Shown: positions 18,861 through 29,408, counted from the stretch's first letter. The stretch: 64,000 nucleotides of DNA from Pseudomonas sp. URIL14HWK12:I12 (GCF_003097135.1 NZ_QEQL01000007.1:186001-250000), one strand, 5' to 3'. The notes: generated from the letters alone by a model not told the origin. Numbers and translations: made by a program.

Positions 18861-20384
18861 TCAGCGACGCCAGGCATTGTTCAAGCGACGGCAGGCATCG
18901 GCGATTGCCATTTCGTTCACCCCCGCGAACCCCAAAACCAGCCCGGCAAGCTTATCCGCCCCAGCACCCTCGGGCGGCCAGGCATTGGCCGACAATGGGT
19001 TGATCTCCACACCTGCTGCTGCAGCCTGGGCGATGAGCTCAGCCTCACGCGCCCGGCTCTCGACCCTCACCGCCACATGCAGCCCGGCGTCGACCGCCGG
19101 CATGGGCGCGCAGCCAGGTATTGCAACCGGCCAGTGCGCCAGCAGTGCATCGCGTCGGCTGGCCGCAGCCTTACGCATTCGCCGTATGTGCCGGTGGAAA
19201 TGCCCTTGCGCAATGAACTGCGCCATGACCTTTTGAGCACTGACTTCGTGGTGCCGCACCGAGCAGGCAGAGCGCTGCACGAAGGCCTCTACCAATGCCG
19301 GGGGCAGTACCAGGTAGCCCAGCCGCAACGCGGGAAAGGCGACTTTGCCGAAGGTACCGATGTAGATCACCCGCCCTGCGCGATCCAATGCAGCCAGCGG
19401 CGCGAGGGGCGCGCCGCTGTAACGGTATTCACCGTCATAGTCATCCTCGAGTATCCAACCCTGCTGGCGCTGCGCCCATTCCAGCAGCGCTAGCCGCCGG
19501 GGCAGGTTGAGGGTGCCGCCGCTCGGGTATTGGTGGGCCGGGGTCACATAGGCGAGCCGGCACTGGGGCAACTGGGCCAGTCGATCCACCTGAAGGCCAT
19601 CGGCGTCCACTGCCACGCCATGGACGGTTGCGCCACTGCTGGCCAGTGCTAGGGTCGCCGCCCGGTAGCCCGGGTTTTCCACAGCCACGTGGTCAGCCGG
19701 GCCCAGCAGCACTTGTGAACAAAGCTCGATACCGTGCTGCGCGCCGCAGGTGAGCAAGATTTGTTCAGCGCAACAGCTAAGGCCGCGGGAGCTGCGCAAA
19801 TAGGCGGCGATCAGCTCGCGCAAGGTTTCATCGCCTGCGGGGTGCTGGTAGCCCAAGTGCAACAGCGCTGGCGACCGCCAAAACGCCGCGCTGAGCTTGC
19901 TCCAGATGTGAAAGGGGAACAGATCCATGGCCGGAACCCCCACCCTGAAGGCCCAAGGTGGCCCGCTCCTGGGATGGGCCAAGGGCGGCAAAGTGACCGC
20001 CTGCGCGCGCTCCATAGCGCCTGCGCAGTGGGCTTCGGCGGCCTGGGCTGTGGACAAACCTGTAGATAACCCAGGGTTAAACCCTGTGGATGATTTTGTG
20101 GATTGTTTCACGCCACGCAGCGCTAGCCGTGAAACATAGGTCCCGTCACCCACATGCCCCTCGATGAAGCCTTCGGCGTACAGCTGGTCATAGGCCCGCA
20201 TCACGCTGTTGCGAGAGATCCCCAACGCCTTGGCCAACGTTCTGCTGGCCGGCATGCGCACGCCACTGGCCAACCGGCCGTCAAGGATGCGGGCGCGCAA
20301 ATGCTGATAGAGCTGGCGACCCAGCCCACCCTGCCGATCGAGGCTGAGCCCTGCTGGGTCGAAAGGAAGTACGGGAGGCAACAT
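18861..20384 (-). CDS. MocR/PdxR-type GntR regulator with aminotransferase domain
   Basis: 507 residues. An N-terminal GntR winged helix (about 15-90, including SRTLAKALGISRNSVMRAYDQL) is joined by a ~50-residue linker to a fold-type I aminotransferase-like domain. PLP-site features are present: HQYPSGGTLNLPRR, ILEDDYDGEY and the Lys of YIGTFGKVAFPALRLGY. Such proteins usually regulate a divergent target gene. Here that is the PaiB-like gene at 20477, 92 bases away, suggesting control by PLP or an amino compound. Confidence 0.88.
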   Translation of the reverse strand: MLPPVLPFDPAGLSLDRQGGLGRQLYQHLRARILDGRLASGVRMPASRTLAKALGISRNSVMRAYDQLYAEGFIEGHVGDGTYVSRLALRGVKQSTKSSTGFNPGLSTGLSTAQAAEAHCAGAMERAQAVTLPPLAHPRSGPPWAFRVGVPAMDLFPFHIWSKLSAAFWRSPALLHLGYQHPAGDETLRELIAAYLRSSRGLSCCAEQILLTCGAQHGIELCSQVLLGPADHVAVENPGYRAATLALASSGATVHGVAVDADGLQVDRLAQLPQCRLAYVTPAHQYPSGGTLNLPRRLALLEWAQRQQGWILEDDYDGEYRYSGAPLAPLAALDRAGRVIYIGTFGKVAFPALRLGYLVLPPALVEAFVQRSACSVRHHEVSAQKVMAQFIAQGHFHRHIRRMRKAAASRRDALLAHWPVAIPGCAPMPAVDAGLHVAVRVESRAREAELIAQAAAAGVEINPLSANAWPPEGAGADKLAGLVLGFAGVNEMAIADACRRLNNAWRR

Positions 20385-20412
20385 GGCAATGGCCTGCTTC
20401 GATTGCTTAAAA

Positions 20413-20433
20413 ATGGACCTTACGCGGTACCAA
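20413..20433. promoter_or_regulatory. Candidate MocR operator
   Basis: ATGGACC and GGTACCAAT half-sites spaced by 6 bases lie between the divergent mocR and paiB-like genes. Related GGTACC/GGACC half-sites occur in several MocR target promoters, but this is inferred from position and approximate dyad only. Confidence 0.35.
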
Positions 20434-20476
20434 TCGGCTGCCTAGCATGGGCTCATCTCATTGTGCGAGCAACGCC

Positions 20477-21094
20477 ATGTACACCCCCGCTGCCTTTCGC
20501 GACACCGATGCTGCGAGCCTGCGCCAACACATGCTTGATTCACGGCTGGCCATTCTCGTGACGCAGGGCCAAGACGGCCTGCACGCTACCCATCTGCCCC
20601 TGCTGTTTGAAGAAGGTGAGCCCCATGGCCTCTTGTTGGGCCACTTGGCGCGAGCCAACGAGCAATGGAAAGCCCTGGCCGGAGGCAACAGCGCCTTGGT
20701 GATATTTCCGGGGGTTGATGCTTACGTCAGCCCAAGCGCCTACGCCAGCAAGGCAGAGCACGGCAAGGTAGTGCCCACCTGGAACTACACCGCAGTGCAT
20801 GCCTGGGCCCGCCCGGAGGTATTCGACGACGCAACACAGCTGTTGGCCGTAGTACAGAAGCTGAGCGAACGCCACGAAGCCAGCCAGGCCACGCCCTGGG
20901 CAGTCGGCGATGCACCGGCTGGCTACATCGCCGGCATGCTCAAGGGCATCGTCGGCCTGCGCCTGGTCATCGAGCGTATCGAAGGCAAACGCAAGCTCAG
21001 CCAGAACCGCAGCCAGGCTGACATCGACGGTGTTCGGCGACACCTGGCCGCCAGTGACGAGCCACGAGATCGAGAGCTGGCAGCGCTGATGTAG
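20477..21094 (+). CDS. PaiB-like FMN-binding split-barrel protein
   Basis: 205 residues resembling the FMN-binding negative transcriptional regulator PaiB: MYTPAAFRDTDAASLRQHM at the N-terminus, HLPLLFE, GHLARANEQWKAL, YVSPSAYASK and VPTWNYTAVHAWARPEVF are characteristic. In Bacillus PaiB works with the acetyltransferase PaiA; here two acetyltransferase genes follow directly, which fits a polyamine or small-amine detoxification role (inference). Regulated probably by the divergent MocR protein. Confidence 0.85.
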   Translation: MYTPAAFRDTDAASLRQHMLDSRLAILVTQGQDGLHATHLPLLFEEGEPHGLLLGHLARANEQWKALAGGNSALVIFPGVDAYVSPSAYASKAEHGKVVPTWNYTAVHAWARPEVFDDATQLLAVVQKLSERHEASQATPWAVGDAPAGYIAGMLKGIVGLRLVIERIEGKRKLSQNRSQADIDGVRRHLAASDEPRDRELAALM

Positions 21095-21120
21095 ATCACT
21101 TATCCACAGGAGCCTTTCAT

Positions 21121-21567
21121 ATGTCCCAGATCCAGATCCGCCCGGTTACCGCTGATGACCATGCAGCCTGGCTGCCGTTATGGCAGGCCTACCAACGCTT
21201 TTATCAAGTACAGATCCCGGCACAGGTCACTGAAACGACCTGGCAGCGCATGCATGATGCCTACGAGCCGATCCATGCAGCGCTGGCCTGGCATCAGGGC
21301 ACTGCAGTAGGCATGGTTCATTTCATCTTCCATCGCTCCTGCTGGACCATAGAGCCCTCGTGCTACCTCCAGGACCTGCTGGTCAGCGAGAGCCAGCGTG
21401 GCATGGGCATCGGCCGCCAGTTGATCGAATACGTGTATGCTCAGGCCAAGGCCGCGGGCTGCTCGCGCGTGCATTGGCTGACGCAGGAAACCAACGCACA
21501 GGCGATTGGTCTGTACGAATACGTGGCCGACAGGCCTGGGTTCATCCAATTTCGCAAAACGCTCTAG
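21121..21567 (+). CDS. GNAT family N-acetyltransferase
   Basis: 148-residue GNAT enzyme. Acetyl-CoA-binding motif A is visible as LLVSESQRGMGIGRQLIEYVY (Q/R-x-x-G-x-G). The C-terminal ETNAQAIGLYEYVADRPGFIQF is the usual motif B end. AGGAG precedes the start. Part of the paiB-GNAT-GNAT run, probably one transcript. Substrate unknown, amine likely. Confidence 0.87.
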   Translation: MSQIQIRPVTADDHAAWLPLWQAYQRFYQVQIPAQVTETTWQRMHDAYEPIHAALAWHQGTAVGMVHFIFHRSCWTIEPSCYLQDLLVSESQRGMGIGRQLIEYVYAQAKAAGCSRVHWLTQETNAQAIGLYEYVADRPGFIQFRKTL

Positions 21568-21576
21568 GAGGCACTT

Positions 21577-22248
21577 ATGCCTGATAGCTTGCAGTGGAGC
21601 CCGCCCAAGGCTTTGGTAGCGCAGCCCCTCGAAGGGCGGTTCATGCGCCTGGAAAAGCTCGACCCGGCCAGGCACGGTGACGACCTGTGGACATTGCTGC
21701 AAGGCGAAGACGCAGACCCCAAGCTTTGGGATTACCTTCCTTACGGCCCTTTCGCCGACCGCGAGCGCTTCGACATCTGGCTCGATGGCTACGCCGTCAG
21801 CCCCGACCCGTGGGGCTTTTGCGTCGTGGATAAAACCACCGGGCAAGCTCAGGGCATCATGAGCCTGATGTCGATCGTACCGGCTCACGGGCGCATCGAG
21901 ATCGGCCATGTAGCGTTTTCCTCAGCCATGCAGCGCACCCCTAAGGGCACCGAGGCGATCTATCGGCTGGCGCGCTTCGCATTCGAGCATGGCTACCGGC
22001 GGGTGGAATGGAAATGCGACAACGCCAACGAGCGCTCTCGACGAGCAGCTCAGCGCAGTGGCTTTATCTTCGAAGGTGCCTTTCGCCAGCACATGGTGGT
22101 CAAGGGCCACAACCGCGACACCGCCTGGTTCAGCATGCTCGACAACGAGTGGCCGGCGTTGGAACGAGCGTTCGAGGCTTGGCTGAGCGATGACAACTTC
22201 GAAGAGGGCAAGCAGCTGCGTACCCTTGAGGATATCCGCGGGCGCTGA
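21577..22248 (+). CDS. GNAT family acetyltransferase, RimJ/RimL-like
   Basis: 223-residue protein with the RimJ/RimL layout: LEGRFMRLEKLDPARHGDDLW at the start, GIMSLMSIVPAHGRIEIGHVAF, GTEAIYRLARFAFEHGYRRVEWKCDNANERSRRAAQRSGF. It would acetylate a protein N-terminus or small amine using acetyl-CoA. GGAGG precedes ATG 10 bases after the preceding stop. A GC-rich stem (GGGCGC / GCGCCC) lies at its end but lacks a T run. Confidence 0.87.
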   Translation: MPDSLQWSPPKALVAQPLEGRFMRLEKLDPARHGDDLWTLLQGEDADPKLWDYLPYGPFADRERFDIWLDGYAVSPDPWGFCVVDKTTGQAQGIMSLMSIVPAHGRIEIGHVAFSSAMQRTPKGTEAIYRLARFAFEHGYRRVEWKCDNANERSRRAAQRSGFIFEGAFRQHMVVKGHNRDTAWFSMLDNEWPALERAFEAWLSDDNFEEGKQLRTLEDIRGR

Positions 22249-22383
22249 GGGCGCCCTCCCCACAATACTTTCAGACCTGCCCGCAATTGCTGCCCCGCTG
22301 CCACTCCCTATAATGAGCGCTCCTCCATCCATCCGACGGCATGGCCGTGAATCACGGCCGGCTGGCGGCTCACGAGCGCGATC

Positions 22384-22851
22384 ATGGACCTCACCTGGCA
22401 TTACTGGCTCGTCTTCGGGCTGGCCCTGGCAGTACTGGAAATCTTCACCGGGACCTTCGCCCTGCTGTGCTTCGGCATTGGCGCGGTGGCGGTCAGTGTG
22501 GTGCTGTTGTTCATCCCTTCGCTCGCCCTGTGGGCCTGCCTGCTCGCCTGGCTACTGCTGAGCGCACCGATCTTCGCCGGTTTCCTCTGGCGAGCACGCA
22601 ACACGCCCGCCGACAAACGCTGGACCGCAGACGAAGCCTTGGGCGAAGTCGGCCTGCTGACCGTGGCGGCCGACGAGTTCGAAAAAGGCCGCGTACGCTT
22701 TCAGAAGCCCATCCTGGGCAGCGAACAATGGCCATGCATCGCCGATACCGCTATCCGCGCTGGCGAGCGCGTACGCGTAACCGCCGTTCTGGGCGGCACC
22801 ATGCGTGTCGAACCTCTTTCCCCGGCCCCAAGCAAAGGACTCATTTCATGA
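22384..22851 (+). CDS. NfeD family membrane protein
   Basis: 155 residues: two or three N-terminal membrane spans (HYWLVFGLALAVLEIFTGTFALL; SVVLLFIPSLALWACLLAWLLL) then a small C-terminal OB-fold domain (GEVGLLTVAADEFEKGRVRF...RVRVTAVLGGTMRVEPL). NfeD proteins partner with SPFH proteins in membrane microdomains or proteolysis. Its stop overlaps the SPFH start (ATGA). Confidence 0.88.
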   Translation: MDLTWHYWLVFGLALAVLEIFTGTFALLCFGIGAVAVSVVLLFIPSLALWACLLAWLLLSAPIFAGFLWRARNTPADKRWTADEALGEVGLLTVAADEFEKGRVRFQKPILGSEQWPCIADTAIRAGERVRVTAVLGGTMRVEPLSPAPSKGLIS

Positions 22852-23705
22852 CCGGTAGCCTGATTCTCACCCTGGCGTTGATCGTCTTCGTTTTCGTATC
22901 GCTGCTCAAGGGGGTACGCATTGTGCCCCAAGGCGAAGAACGCATCGTCGAGCGCCTGGGGCGATACCACACGACGCTCCAGCCCGGCCTTAATTTCACC
23001 ATCCCCTACGTCGACCGCGTGCGCTACATCCTGCCGACCAAAGACATCATTCTGGACGTGCAACAGCAGGAGATCATTACCCGCGACAACGCCGTGATCG
23101 TCGCCAACGCGTTGTGCTTTGCCAAGGTGGTTGACCCTAAAAAAGCGGCGTACGGGGTGGAGAACTACCAGTTCGCGGTGACCAGCCTGACCATGACTGC
23201 ACTGCGTGCGATCATCGGCACCATGGACCTGGACGAAGCGCTTTCCAGCCGCGAAATCATCAAGGCTCGGCTGGCCGAGGCCATGACGGTGCAAACCGAC
23301 GATTGGGGCATCGCCGTGCGCTCGGTGGAAATTCAGGACATCAAACCCTCTGAATCCATGCAAGTGGCCATGGAGCGCCAGGCGGCCGCGGAGCGGGAGC
23401 GAAAGGCCGCGGTGACCCGCGCCGAAGGTGAGCGCCAGGCAGCGGTGCTGGCAGCCCAGGCACGCAAAGAGGCGGCCGAGCGTGATGCGGCAGCCACCGT
23501 GCAGCTGGCCGAGGCCTCGGCGGTGGCGATCGAGCGTGTCTCGAAGGCCGTAGGCACAGAGACGGCCCCGGCGCTGTTCCTGCTGGGTGAGCGCTACATC
23601 ACCGCGATGCAGGCGCTGGCCACCAGCACCAACAGCAAGACCGTGGTACTCCCGGCTGATATCCAGCAGACCTTGGGCGGCTTGCTGGGCAAGGTCAAGC
23701 CGTAG
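22848..23705 (+). CDS. SPFH/stomatin (slipin-like, QmcA-type) membrane protein
   Basis: 285 residues. One N-terminal membrane span (LILTLALIVFVFVSLLKGV), then the SPFH domain starting RIVPQGEERIVERLGRYHTTL and including LDVQQQEIITRDNAV and the helical ERQAAAERERKAAVTRAEGE coiled coil. It oligomerises in the inner membrane and is coupled to the NfeD gene upstream. Role is likely membrane-microdomain organisation or regulation of a protease. Confidence 0.92.
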   Translation: MTGSLILTLALIVFVFVSLLKGVRIVPQGEERIVERLGRYHTTLQPGLNFTIPYVDRVRYILPTKDIILDVQQQEIITRDNAVIVANALCFAKVVDPKKAAYGVENYQFAVTSLTMTALRAIIGTMDLDEALSSREIIKARLAEAMTVQTDDWGIAVRSVEIQDIKPSESMQVAMERQAAAERERKAAVTRAEGERQAAVLAAQARKEAAERDAAATVQLAEASAVAIERVSKAVGTETAPALFLLGERYITAMQALATSTNSKTVVLPADIQQTLGGLLGKVKP

Positions 23706-23763
23706 GGGTTGCCAGTTGTAGGTCAAGCCTTGCGTGGCGTGCGGCGCAGCTCACCTGCCGGGC

Positions 23764-23786
23764 AAAAAAAGGGGGCCGAAGCCCCC
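23764..23786 (-). terminator. Rho-independent terminator after pyruvate carboxylase B
   Basis: Minus-strand stem GGGGGC / GCCCCC with 4-base loop, followed by TTTTTTT (23770-23764). It serves the left-going pyruvate carboxylase operon ending at 23818 and may also stop the convergent SPFH transcript. Confidence 0.88.
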
Positions 23787-23817
23787 TGAGGTGAACCAGT
23801 GAACTGCAGGGTCGGGA

Positions 23818-25632
23818 TCAGCCTTCGATCTCGACCAGTACCTCCCCAGGGTTGACCCGGTCGCCCTTGGCTACGTGGATACCCACCACCTTGCCGGCAA
23901 TCGGTGCCTGCACCTCGGTTTCCATCTTCATCGCTTCGGTAATCAGCACCGCCTGGCCGGCCTTGACCTGGTCCCCTTCCTTGACCAGCACATCGACGAT
24001 GTTGCCCGGCATGGTGGTGCTCACATGCCCGGGCGCACTGGCCTGCTGGCGCTTGCCGGTGGCGCCGCTGGCAATGAACTCATTGAGCGGCTCGAACACG
24101 ACCTCTTCCGGCACGCCGTCGATGGACAGATAGAAATGCCGCTTGCCTTCGGCTTTGACGCCCACGCCGGTGATGTCCACGCGATAGCTTTCGCCGTGCA
24201 CATCGACGATGAACTCGGTCGGCACGCCGCCGCTGCCCGCTGCCGTGGTGGGCGCGCCCGCCTCGGGGATCGGCAACAACACTTCCGGCGTCAGCGTGCC
24301 TGAAGCGCGCTCCTCCAGGAATTTGCGGCCGATATCAGGGAACATGGCAAAGGTGAGCACATCTTCCTCGCTGCGCGCCAGGTCACCGATGTCGGCGCGC
24401 AGTTTGTCCATTTCTGGCTTGAGCAGATCGGCGGGGCGTACGTCGATGATTTCTTCACTGCCAATGGCCTGTTGCTGCAACTGCCGGTTGATCTGGCCAG
24501 GCGCCCTGCCGTAGCCACCCTGCAGGTAGAGCTTCACCTCATTGGTGATGGTCTTGTAGCGCTCGCCGGCCAGCACGTTGAAGAACGCCTGGGTGCCGAC
24601 GATCTGCGAAGTCGGGGTGACCAGCGGCGGGAAGCCCAGGTCCTCGCGCACGCGCGGGATTTCGGCCAGCACCTCGTTCATGCGGTTGAGCGCACCCTGC
24701 TCCTTGAGCTGGTTGGCAAGGTTGGAAATCATCCCTCCCGGCACCTGGTTGACCTGCACGCGGGTGTCGACCGCGGTGAATTCGCTTTCGAACTGGTGGT
24801 ACTTTTTGCGCACGGCATAGAAGTACAGGCCAATTTCCTGCAGCAGCTCAAGGTCAAGCCCGGTGTCGAACTCGCTGCCCTTCAGGGCCGCGACCATCGA
24901 CTCGGTGCCGGGATGGCTGGTGCCCCAGGCGAAGCTGGAAATGGCCGTGTCGATATGGTCGGCGCCGTTTTCCACGGCCTTGAGCTGGCACATGGCCGCA
25001 AGGCCTGCGGTGTCGTGAGAATGGATGAACACCGGCAGCGACTGCTCGGCCTTCAACGCTTTGACCAGCTCCCCGGTAGCAAAGGGCGTCAGCAGGCCGG
25101 CCATGTCCTTGATCGCGACCGAATCGCAACCCATTGCTTCCATCTGCTTGGCCTGGGCAACGAAGGCGTCGATGGTGTGTACCGGGCTGGTGGTGTACGC
25201 AATGGTGCCCTGGGCATGCTTGCCGGAGGCCTTGACCGCCTCGATGGCCACTTGCAGGTTACGCACGTCATTCATGGCATCGAAGATGCGGAACACGTCG
25301 ATACCGCTTTCGGCGGCCTTGGCCACGAACGCGCGGACTACGTCGTCGCTGTAATGCCGGTAGCCCAGCAGGTTCTGCCCTCGCAGCAGCATTTGCAGGC
25401 GTGTGTTGGGCAGTGCGGCGCGCAGCTGGCGCAGGCGCTCCCAGGGGTCTTCCTTGAGAAAACGCACGCAGGCATCGAAGGTTGCGCCTCCCCAGACTTC
25501 CAGCGACCAGTAGCCTACCCGGTCGAGCTTGTCGCAGATCGGCAGCATGTCTTCGGTGCGCATGCGGGTGGCCAGCAGCGATTGGTGGGCGTCACGCAGG
25601 ATGGTGTCGGTAACGAAGATCTTCTTGGACAT
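23818..25632 (-). CDS. pycB: Pyruvate carboxylase subunit B (OadA-like, biotin carboxyl carrier)
   Basis: 604 residues. The carboxyltransferase domain (residues ~1-430) has the metal and pyruvate site motifs TILRDAHQSLLATRM, DVFRIFDAMNDVRN and FIHSHDTAGLA. The C-terminal biotinyl domain carries the biotin-Lys motif EAMKMET at about residue 569. The enzyme transfers CO2 from biotin to pyruvate, replenishing oxaloacetate. Naming as pyruvate carboxylase B rather than sodium-pump oxaloacetate decarboxylase rests on the adjacent biotin carboxylase gene and absence of beta/gamma pump subunits. Confidence 0.92.
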   Translation of the reverse strand: MSKKIFVTDTILRDAHQSLLATRMRTEDMLPICDKLDRVGYWSLEVWGGATFDACVRFLKEDPWERLRQLRAALPNTRLQMLLRGQNLLGYRHYSDDVVRAFVAKAAESGIDVFRIFDAMNDVRNLQVAIEAVKASGKHAQGTIAYTTSPVHTIDAFVAQAKQMEAMGCDSVAIKDMAGLLTPFATGELVKALKAEQSLPVFIHSHDTAGLAAMCQLKAVENGADHIDTAISSFAWGTSHPGTESMVAALKGSEFDTGLDLELLQEIGLYFYAVRKKYHQFESEFTAVDTRVQVNQVPGGMISNLANQLKEQGALNRMNEVLAEIPRVREDLGFPPLVTPTSQIVGTQAFFNVLAGERYKTITNEVKLYLQGGYGRAPGQINRQLQQQAIGSEEIIDVRPADLLKPEMDKLRADIGDLARSEEDVLTFAMFPDIGRKFLEERASGTLTPEVLLPIPEAGAPTTAAGSGGVPTEFIVDVHGESYRVDITGVGVKAEGKRHFYLSIDGVPEEVVFEPLNEFIASGATGKRQQASAPGHVSTTMPGNIVDVLVKEGDQVKAGQAVLITEAMKMETEVQAPIAGKVVGIHVAKGDRVNPGEVLVEIEG

Positions 25633-25690
25633 TGGTATCTCCTCATCAGCCGCAAGCCTGGCCGTTGGGCTCAGGCTTTCAGCTACTCAT

Positions 25691-27106
<1,416 letters not shown>

Positions 27107-27238
27107 TTGGGCTCACCTCGACCTGAAATCGAAAAGGGCCAGCAGCGCTGGCCCGCGACCGGAACGCCAGTAACCTGTCGCACCGCCAAAGTAACGCTGC
27201 GCAACAATTAACTAAAATCAATCTTTGTTGGGTTACAC

Positions 27239-27254
27239 ATAAGCAATGGCTTAT
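27239..27254. promoter_or_regulatory. Candidate operator of the PycR-type LysR regulator
   Basis: Palindrome ATAAGC-aatg-GCTTAT in the 185-base region between the divergent pycA and lysR starts. Location 40-55 bases before the lysR start fits autoregulation as well as pyc control. Inferred from dyad symmetry and position. Confidence 0.45.
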
Positions 27255-27291
27255 AGTCGCAGCTCCCTATAACAAACAGCAGCTTGCCGCC

Positions 27292-28272
27292 ATGCGTAAG
27301 TCATTGATGCGTATAACCTTACGCCAGCTTCAGGTCTTCAATGAAGTCTGCGACCTGCGCTCCTACAGCCGTGCAGCTCAGGAAATGTCTTTGACGCAAC
27401 CCGCCGTGAGCCTGCAGATTCGCCAGCTCGAAGACGTGGTTGGGCAACCGTTGTTCGAGTACGTAGGCAAGAAGCTTTACCTCACCGAGGCGGCCGAAGC
27501 CTTGCAACGGGCCAGCCGCGACATCTTCGGGCGGCTCGAAAGCTTCGACATGCAATTGGCCGACATGCAGGGCGCGCTGCAAGGCCAATTGAAGCTGGCC
27601 GTAGAGTCGAGCGCTAAATACTTCGTGCCCCATTTGTTTGCCGCCTTCAAGCGGCAGCACCCGGAGGTGAACCTCAACCTCACCGTGGTCAACCGCGCTC
27701 AGGTGATCCGCCGCCTGTCCGATAACCGCGATGACCTGATCATCATGTCGATGGTGCCTCAGGACATGGGCCTGGACTTCCTGCCGTTCCTGAACAACCC
27801 CCTGGTCGCACTGGCCCCGCCCGAGCACCCACTGTGCCGGCGCAAGCAGTTGAAGCTGCGTGAGCTCGAAAGTGAAACCCTGCTGCTGCGCGAACAGGGT
27901 TCAGGCACACGCCAGGCGTGCGAGGAGTTCTTCAAGGAAAAGCGCGTACATTTCAGCCAGACCCTCGAAGTCGCCTCTCAGGAAGCTCAGAAGGAATGCG
28001 TGATCGCCGGGCTGGGCATCGCACTGATGACGCGCCATGCGGCGAGCCTGGAGCTGCGCACCGGCGTGTTGCAAGAGCTGCCAGTGGATGAACTGCCGAT
28101 CTACCGCAGCTGGTGCGTCGTCAAATCCAAGCTCAGGCGTCAGTCGCCGGTGTCCATGGCCTTTCTCACGTTCATTCGCGAGCAGCGCCAGCAGATCAGT
28201 GTGCTGGCTGAGCGCTTTGCCAATCCTTCAGCGCTACCCCCTGCCACAGTGCCGAGTCCGGAAAGTCGCTGA
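27292..28272 (+). CDS. LysR-family regulator of pyruvate carboxylase (PycR-like)
   Basis: 326-residue LysR protein of the CbbR-like branch: HTH region RQLQVFNEVCDLRSYSRAAQ near residues 10-30, TQPAVSLQIRQLEDVVG, and effector-domain blocks LLREQGSGTRQACEEFF and ECVIAGLGIALMTRH. Divergent position next to pycA matches the pseudomonad PycR arrangement. ATG at 27307 is an alternative start. Its 3' end overlaps the small convergent gene at 28196-28396. Confidence 0.88.
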   Translation: MRKSLMRITLRQLQVFNEVCDLRSYSRAAQEMSLTQPAVSLQIRQLEDVVGQPLFEYVGKKLYLTEAAEALQRASRDIFGRLESFDMQLADMQGALQGQLKLAVESSAKYFVPHLFAAFKRQHPEVNLNLTVVNRAQVIRRLSDNRDDLIIMSMVPQDMGLDFLPFLNNPLVALAPPEHPLCRRKQLKLRELESETLLLREQGSGTRQACEEFFKEKRVHFSQTLEVASQEAQKECVIAGLGIALMTRHAASLELRTGVLQELPVDELPIYRSWCVVKSKLRRQSPVSMAFLTFIREQRQQISVLAERFANPSALPPATVPSPESR

Positions 28273-28396
28273 GCAGGTCGTTGAGCCTGCGTTCATCTTC
28301 GCGGCATTCGATGGCGCGGCGAAAAGCCATGCGCCGAGCGTCTTCCTGTTGGCGGCGGGTCTTGCTGTTGACCTGAACGTCGAAGGAGCGAGCCAT
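28196..28396 (-). CDS. Small basic conserved pseudomonad protein (PA3496-like)
   Basis: 66 residues, highly charged: MARSFDVQVNSKTRRQQEDA followed by RRMAFRRAIE. The KTRRQQEDARRMAFRRAIE block is one I recall from a short conserved Pseudomonas family of unknown function. ATG at 28396 has AGGA at a good distance. It overlaps the convergent LysR gene's last 77 bases, so the two 3' ends are interlocked. A chance frame is unlikely because of the recognisable N-terminal half. Confidence 0.65.
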   Translation of the reverse strand: MARSFDVQVNSKTRRQQEDARRMAFRRAIECREDERRLNDLLSDFPDSALWQGVALKDWQSAQPAH

Positions 28397-28494
28397 GACA
28401 AGCATCCTGTTGGGTTACGGGAAGCTTGAGCATGGCGGGCCAGGATGACGGTTTGACGGCGATGGCGTGACCGGCCGATGACCGGTGCCGGGGA

Positions 28495-29364
28495 TCAGTC
28501 TTCGTGAACCTTGTGCAGCGACTTGGGCGACAGGCGCAGGCTGCGCAGGCTGCGCTTGACGCTCTTGAGGTGATTCACCAGTGCAGGCCCGCGGGCCATG
28601 GCAACCCCCATAGCCAGCACGTCGATGACCACCAGGTGGGCAATGCGCGATGTGAGCGGGGTGTAGATTTCGGTGTCTTCATGCACATCGATGGCCAGGT
28701 TCACCGTAGACAGTTCGGCCAAGGGTGTCTGGCTGGGGCACAGGGTAATCAGCGAGGCGCCGGTCTCCCGCACGAGGTTGGCGGTGATCAGCAGGTCTTT
28801 GGAGCGGCCCGATTGCGAGATGCACACCGCCACATCGCCTGGCTTGAGGGTGACGGCCGACATCGCCTGCATGTGCGGGTCGGAATAGGCCGCAGCACTG
28901 AGCAGCAGCCGGAAGAACTTGTGCTGGGCATCGGCGGCCACTGCGCCAGAGGCGCCGAAGCCATAGAATTCCACACGTTGGGCCTGGGCCATGGCGGTCA
29001 CGGCGCGCTGCAGCGCCTGAGGGTCGAGCTGCTCGCGCACTTCCATCAAGGTATGCAGGGTAGTATCGAAAATCTTCAGGCTGAAATCTTCGACCGAGTC
29101 GTCTTCATGGATTGCGAACTGCCCAAAGCTCGCCCCAGCGGCCAGGCTTTGTGCAAGCTTGAGCTTGAGGTCCTGGAAGCCACCACAGCCGATCGCCCGG
29201 CAAAAGCGCACGATGGTCGGTTCGCTGATACCCACGTGGTGGGCCAGGTCGGCCATTGAGCTGTGCATGACTGCAGCAGGGTCCTGCAGTACATGATCGG
29301 CCACCTTCAATTCCGATTTACGAAGCAGGTGGCGTGACTGGGTGATGTGCTGCAAAAGATTCAA
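28495..29364 (-). CDS. hexR: HexR-like RpiR/MurR family regulator
   Basis: 289 residues: N-terminal RpiR HTH (MADLAHHVGISEPTIVRFCR near residues 36-55) and a C-terminal SIS sugar-phosphate-binding domain (GFGASGAVAADAQHKFFRL, ISQSGRSKDLL). HexR proteins sense KDPG and repress hexose/Entner-Doudoroff genes. A perfect palindrome of HexR-operator type stands 45-60 bases before the start, implying autoregulation. No zwf or other hexose gene is adjacent in this window. P. putida relatives may carry more than one HexR-like paralogue, so this could be the accessory copy. Confidence 0.82.
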   Translation of the reverse strand: MNLLQHITQSRHLLRKSELKVADHVLQDPAAVMHSSMADLAHHVGISEPTIVRFCRAIGCGGFQDLKLKLAQSLAAGASFGQFAIHEDDSVEDFSLKIFDTTLHTLMEVREQLDPQALQRAVTAMAQAQRVEFYGFGASGAVAADAQHKFFRLLLSAAAYSDPHMQAMSAVTLKPGDVAVCISQSGRSKDLLITANLVRETGASLITLCPSQTPLAELSTVNLAIDVHEDTEIYTPLTSRIAHLVVIDVLAMGVAMARGPALVNHLKSVKRSLRSLRLSPKSLHKVHED

Positions 29365-29408
29365 TGGGAGACTCGACTTTTATTTGGCTGGCCTTATGGG
29401 CCAAGTTT

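Noticed and set aside
20040..20150. Linker repeats (STGFNPGLSTGLST region) in the MocR protein as an inserted element
   Set aside because: Linkers of this kind vary in MocR proteins; no target duplication or frame disturbance is visible.
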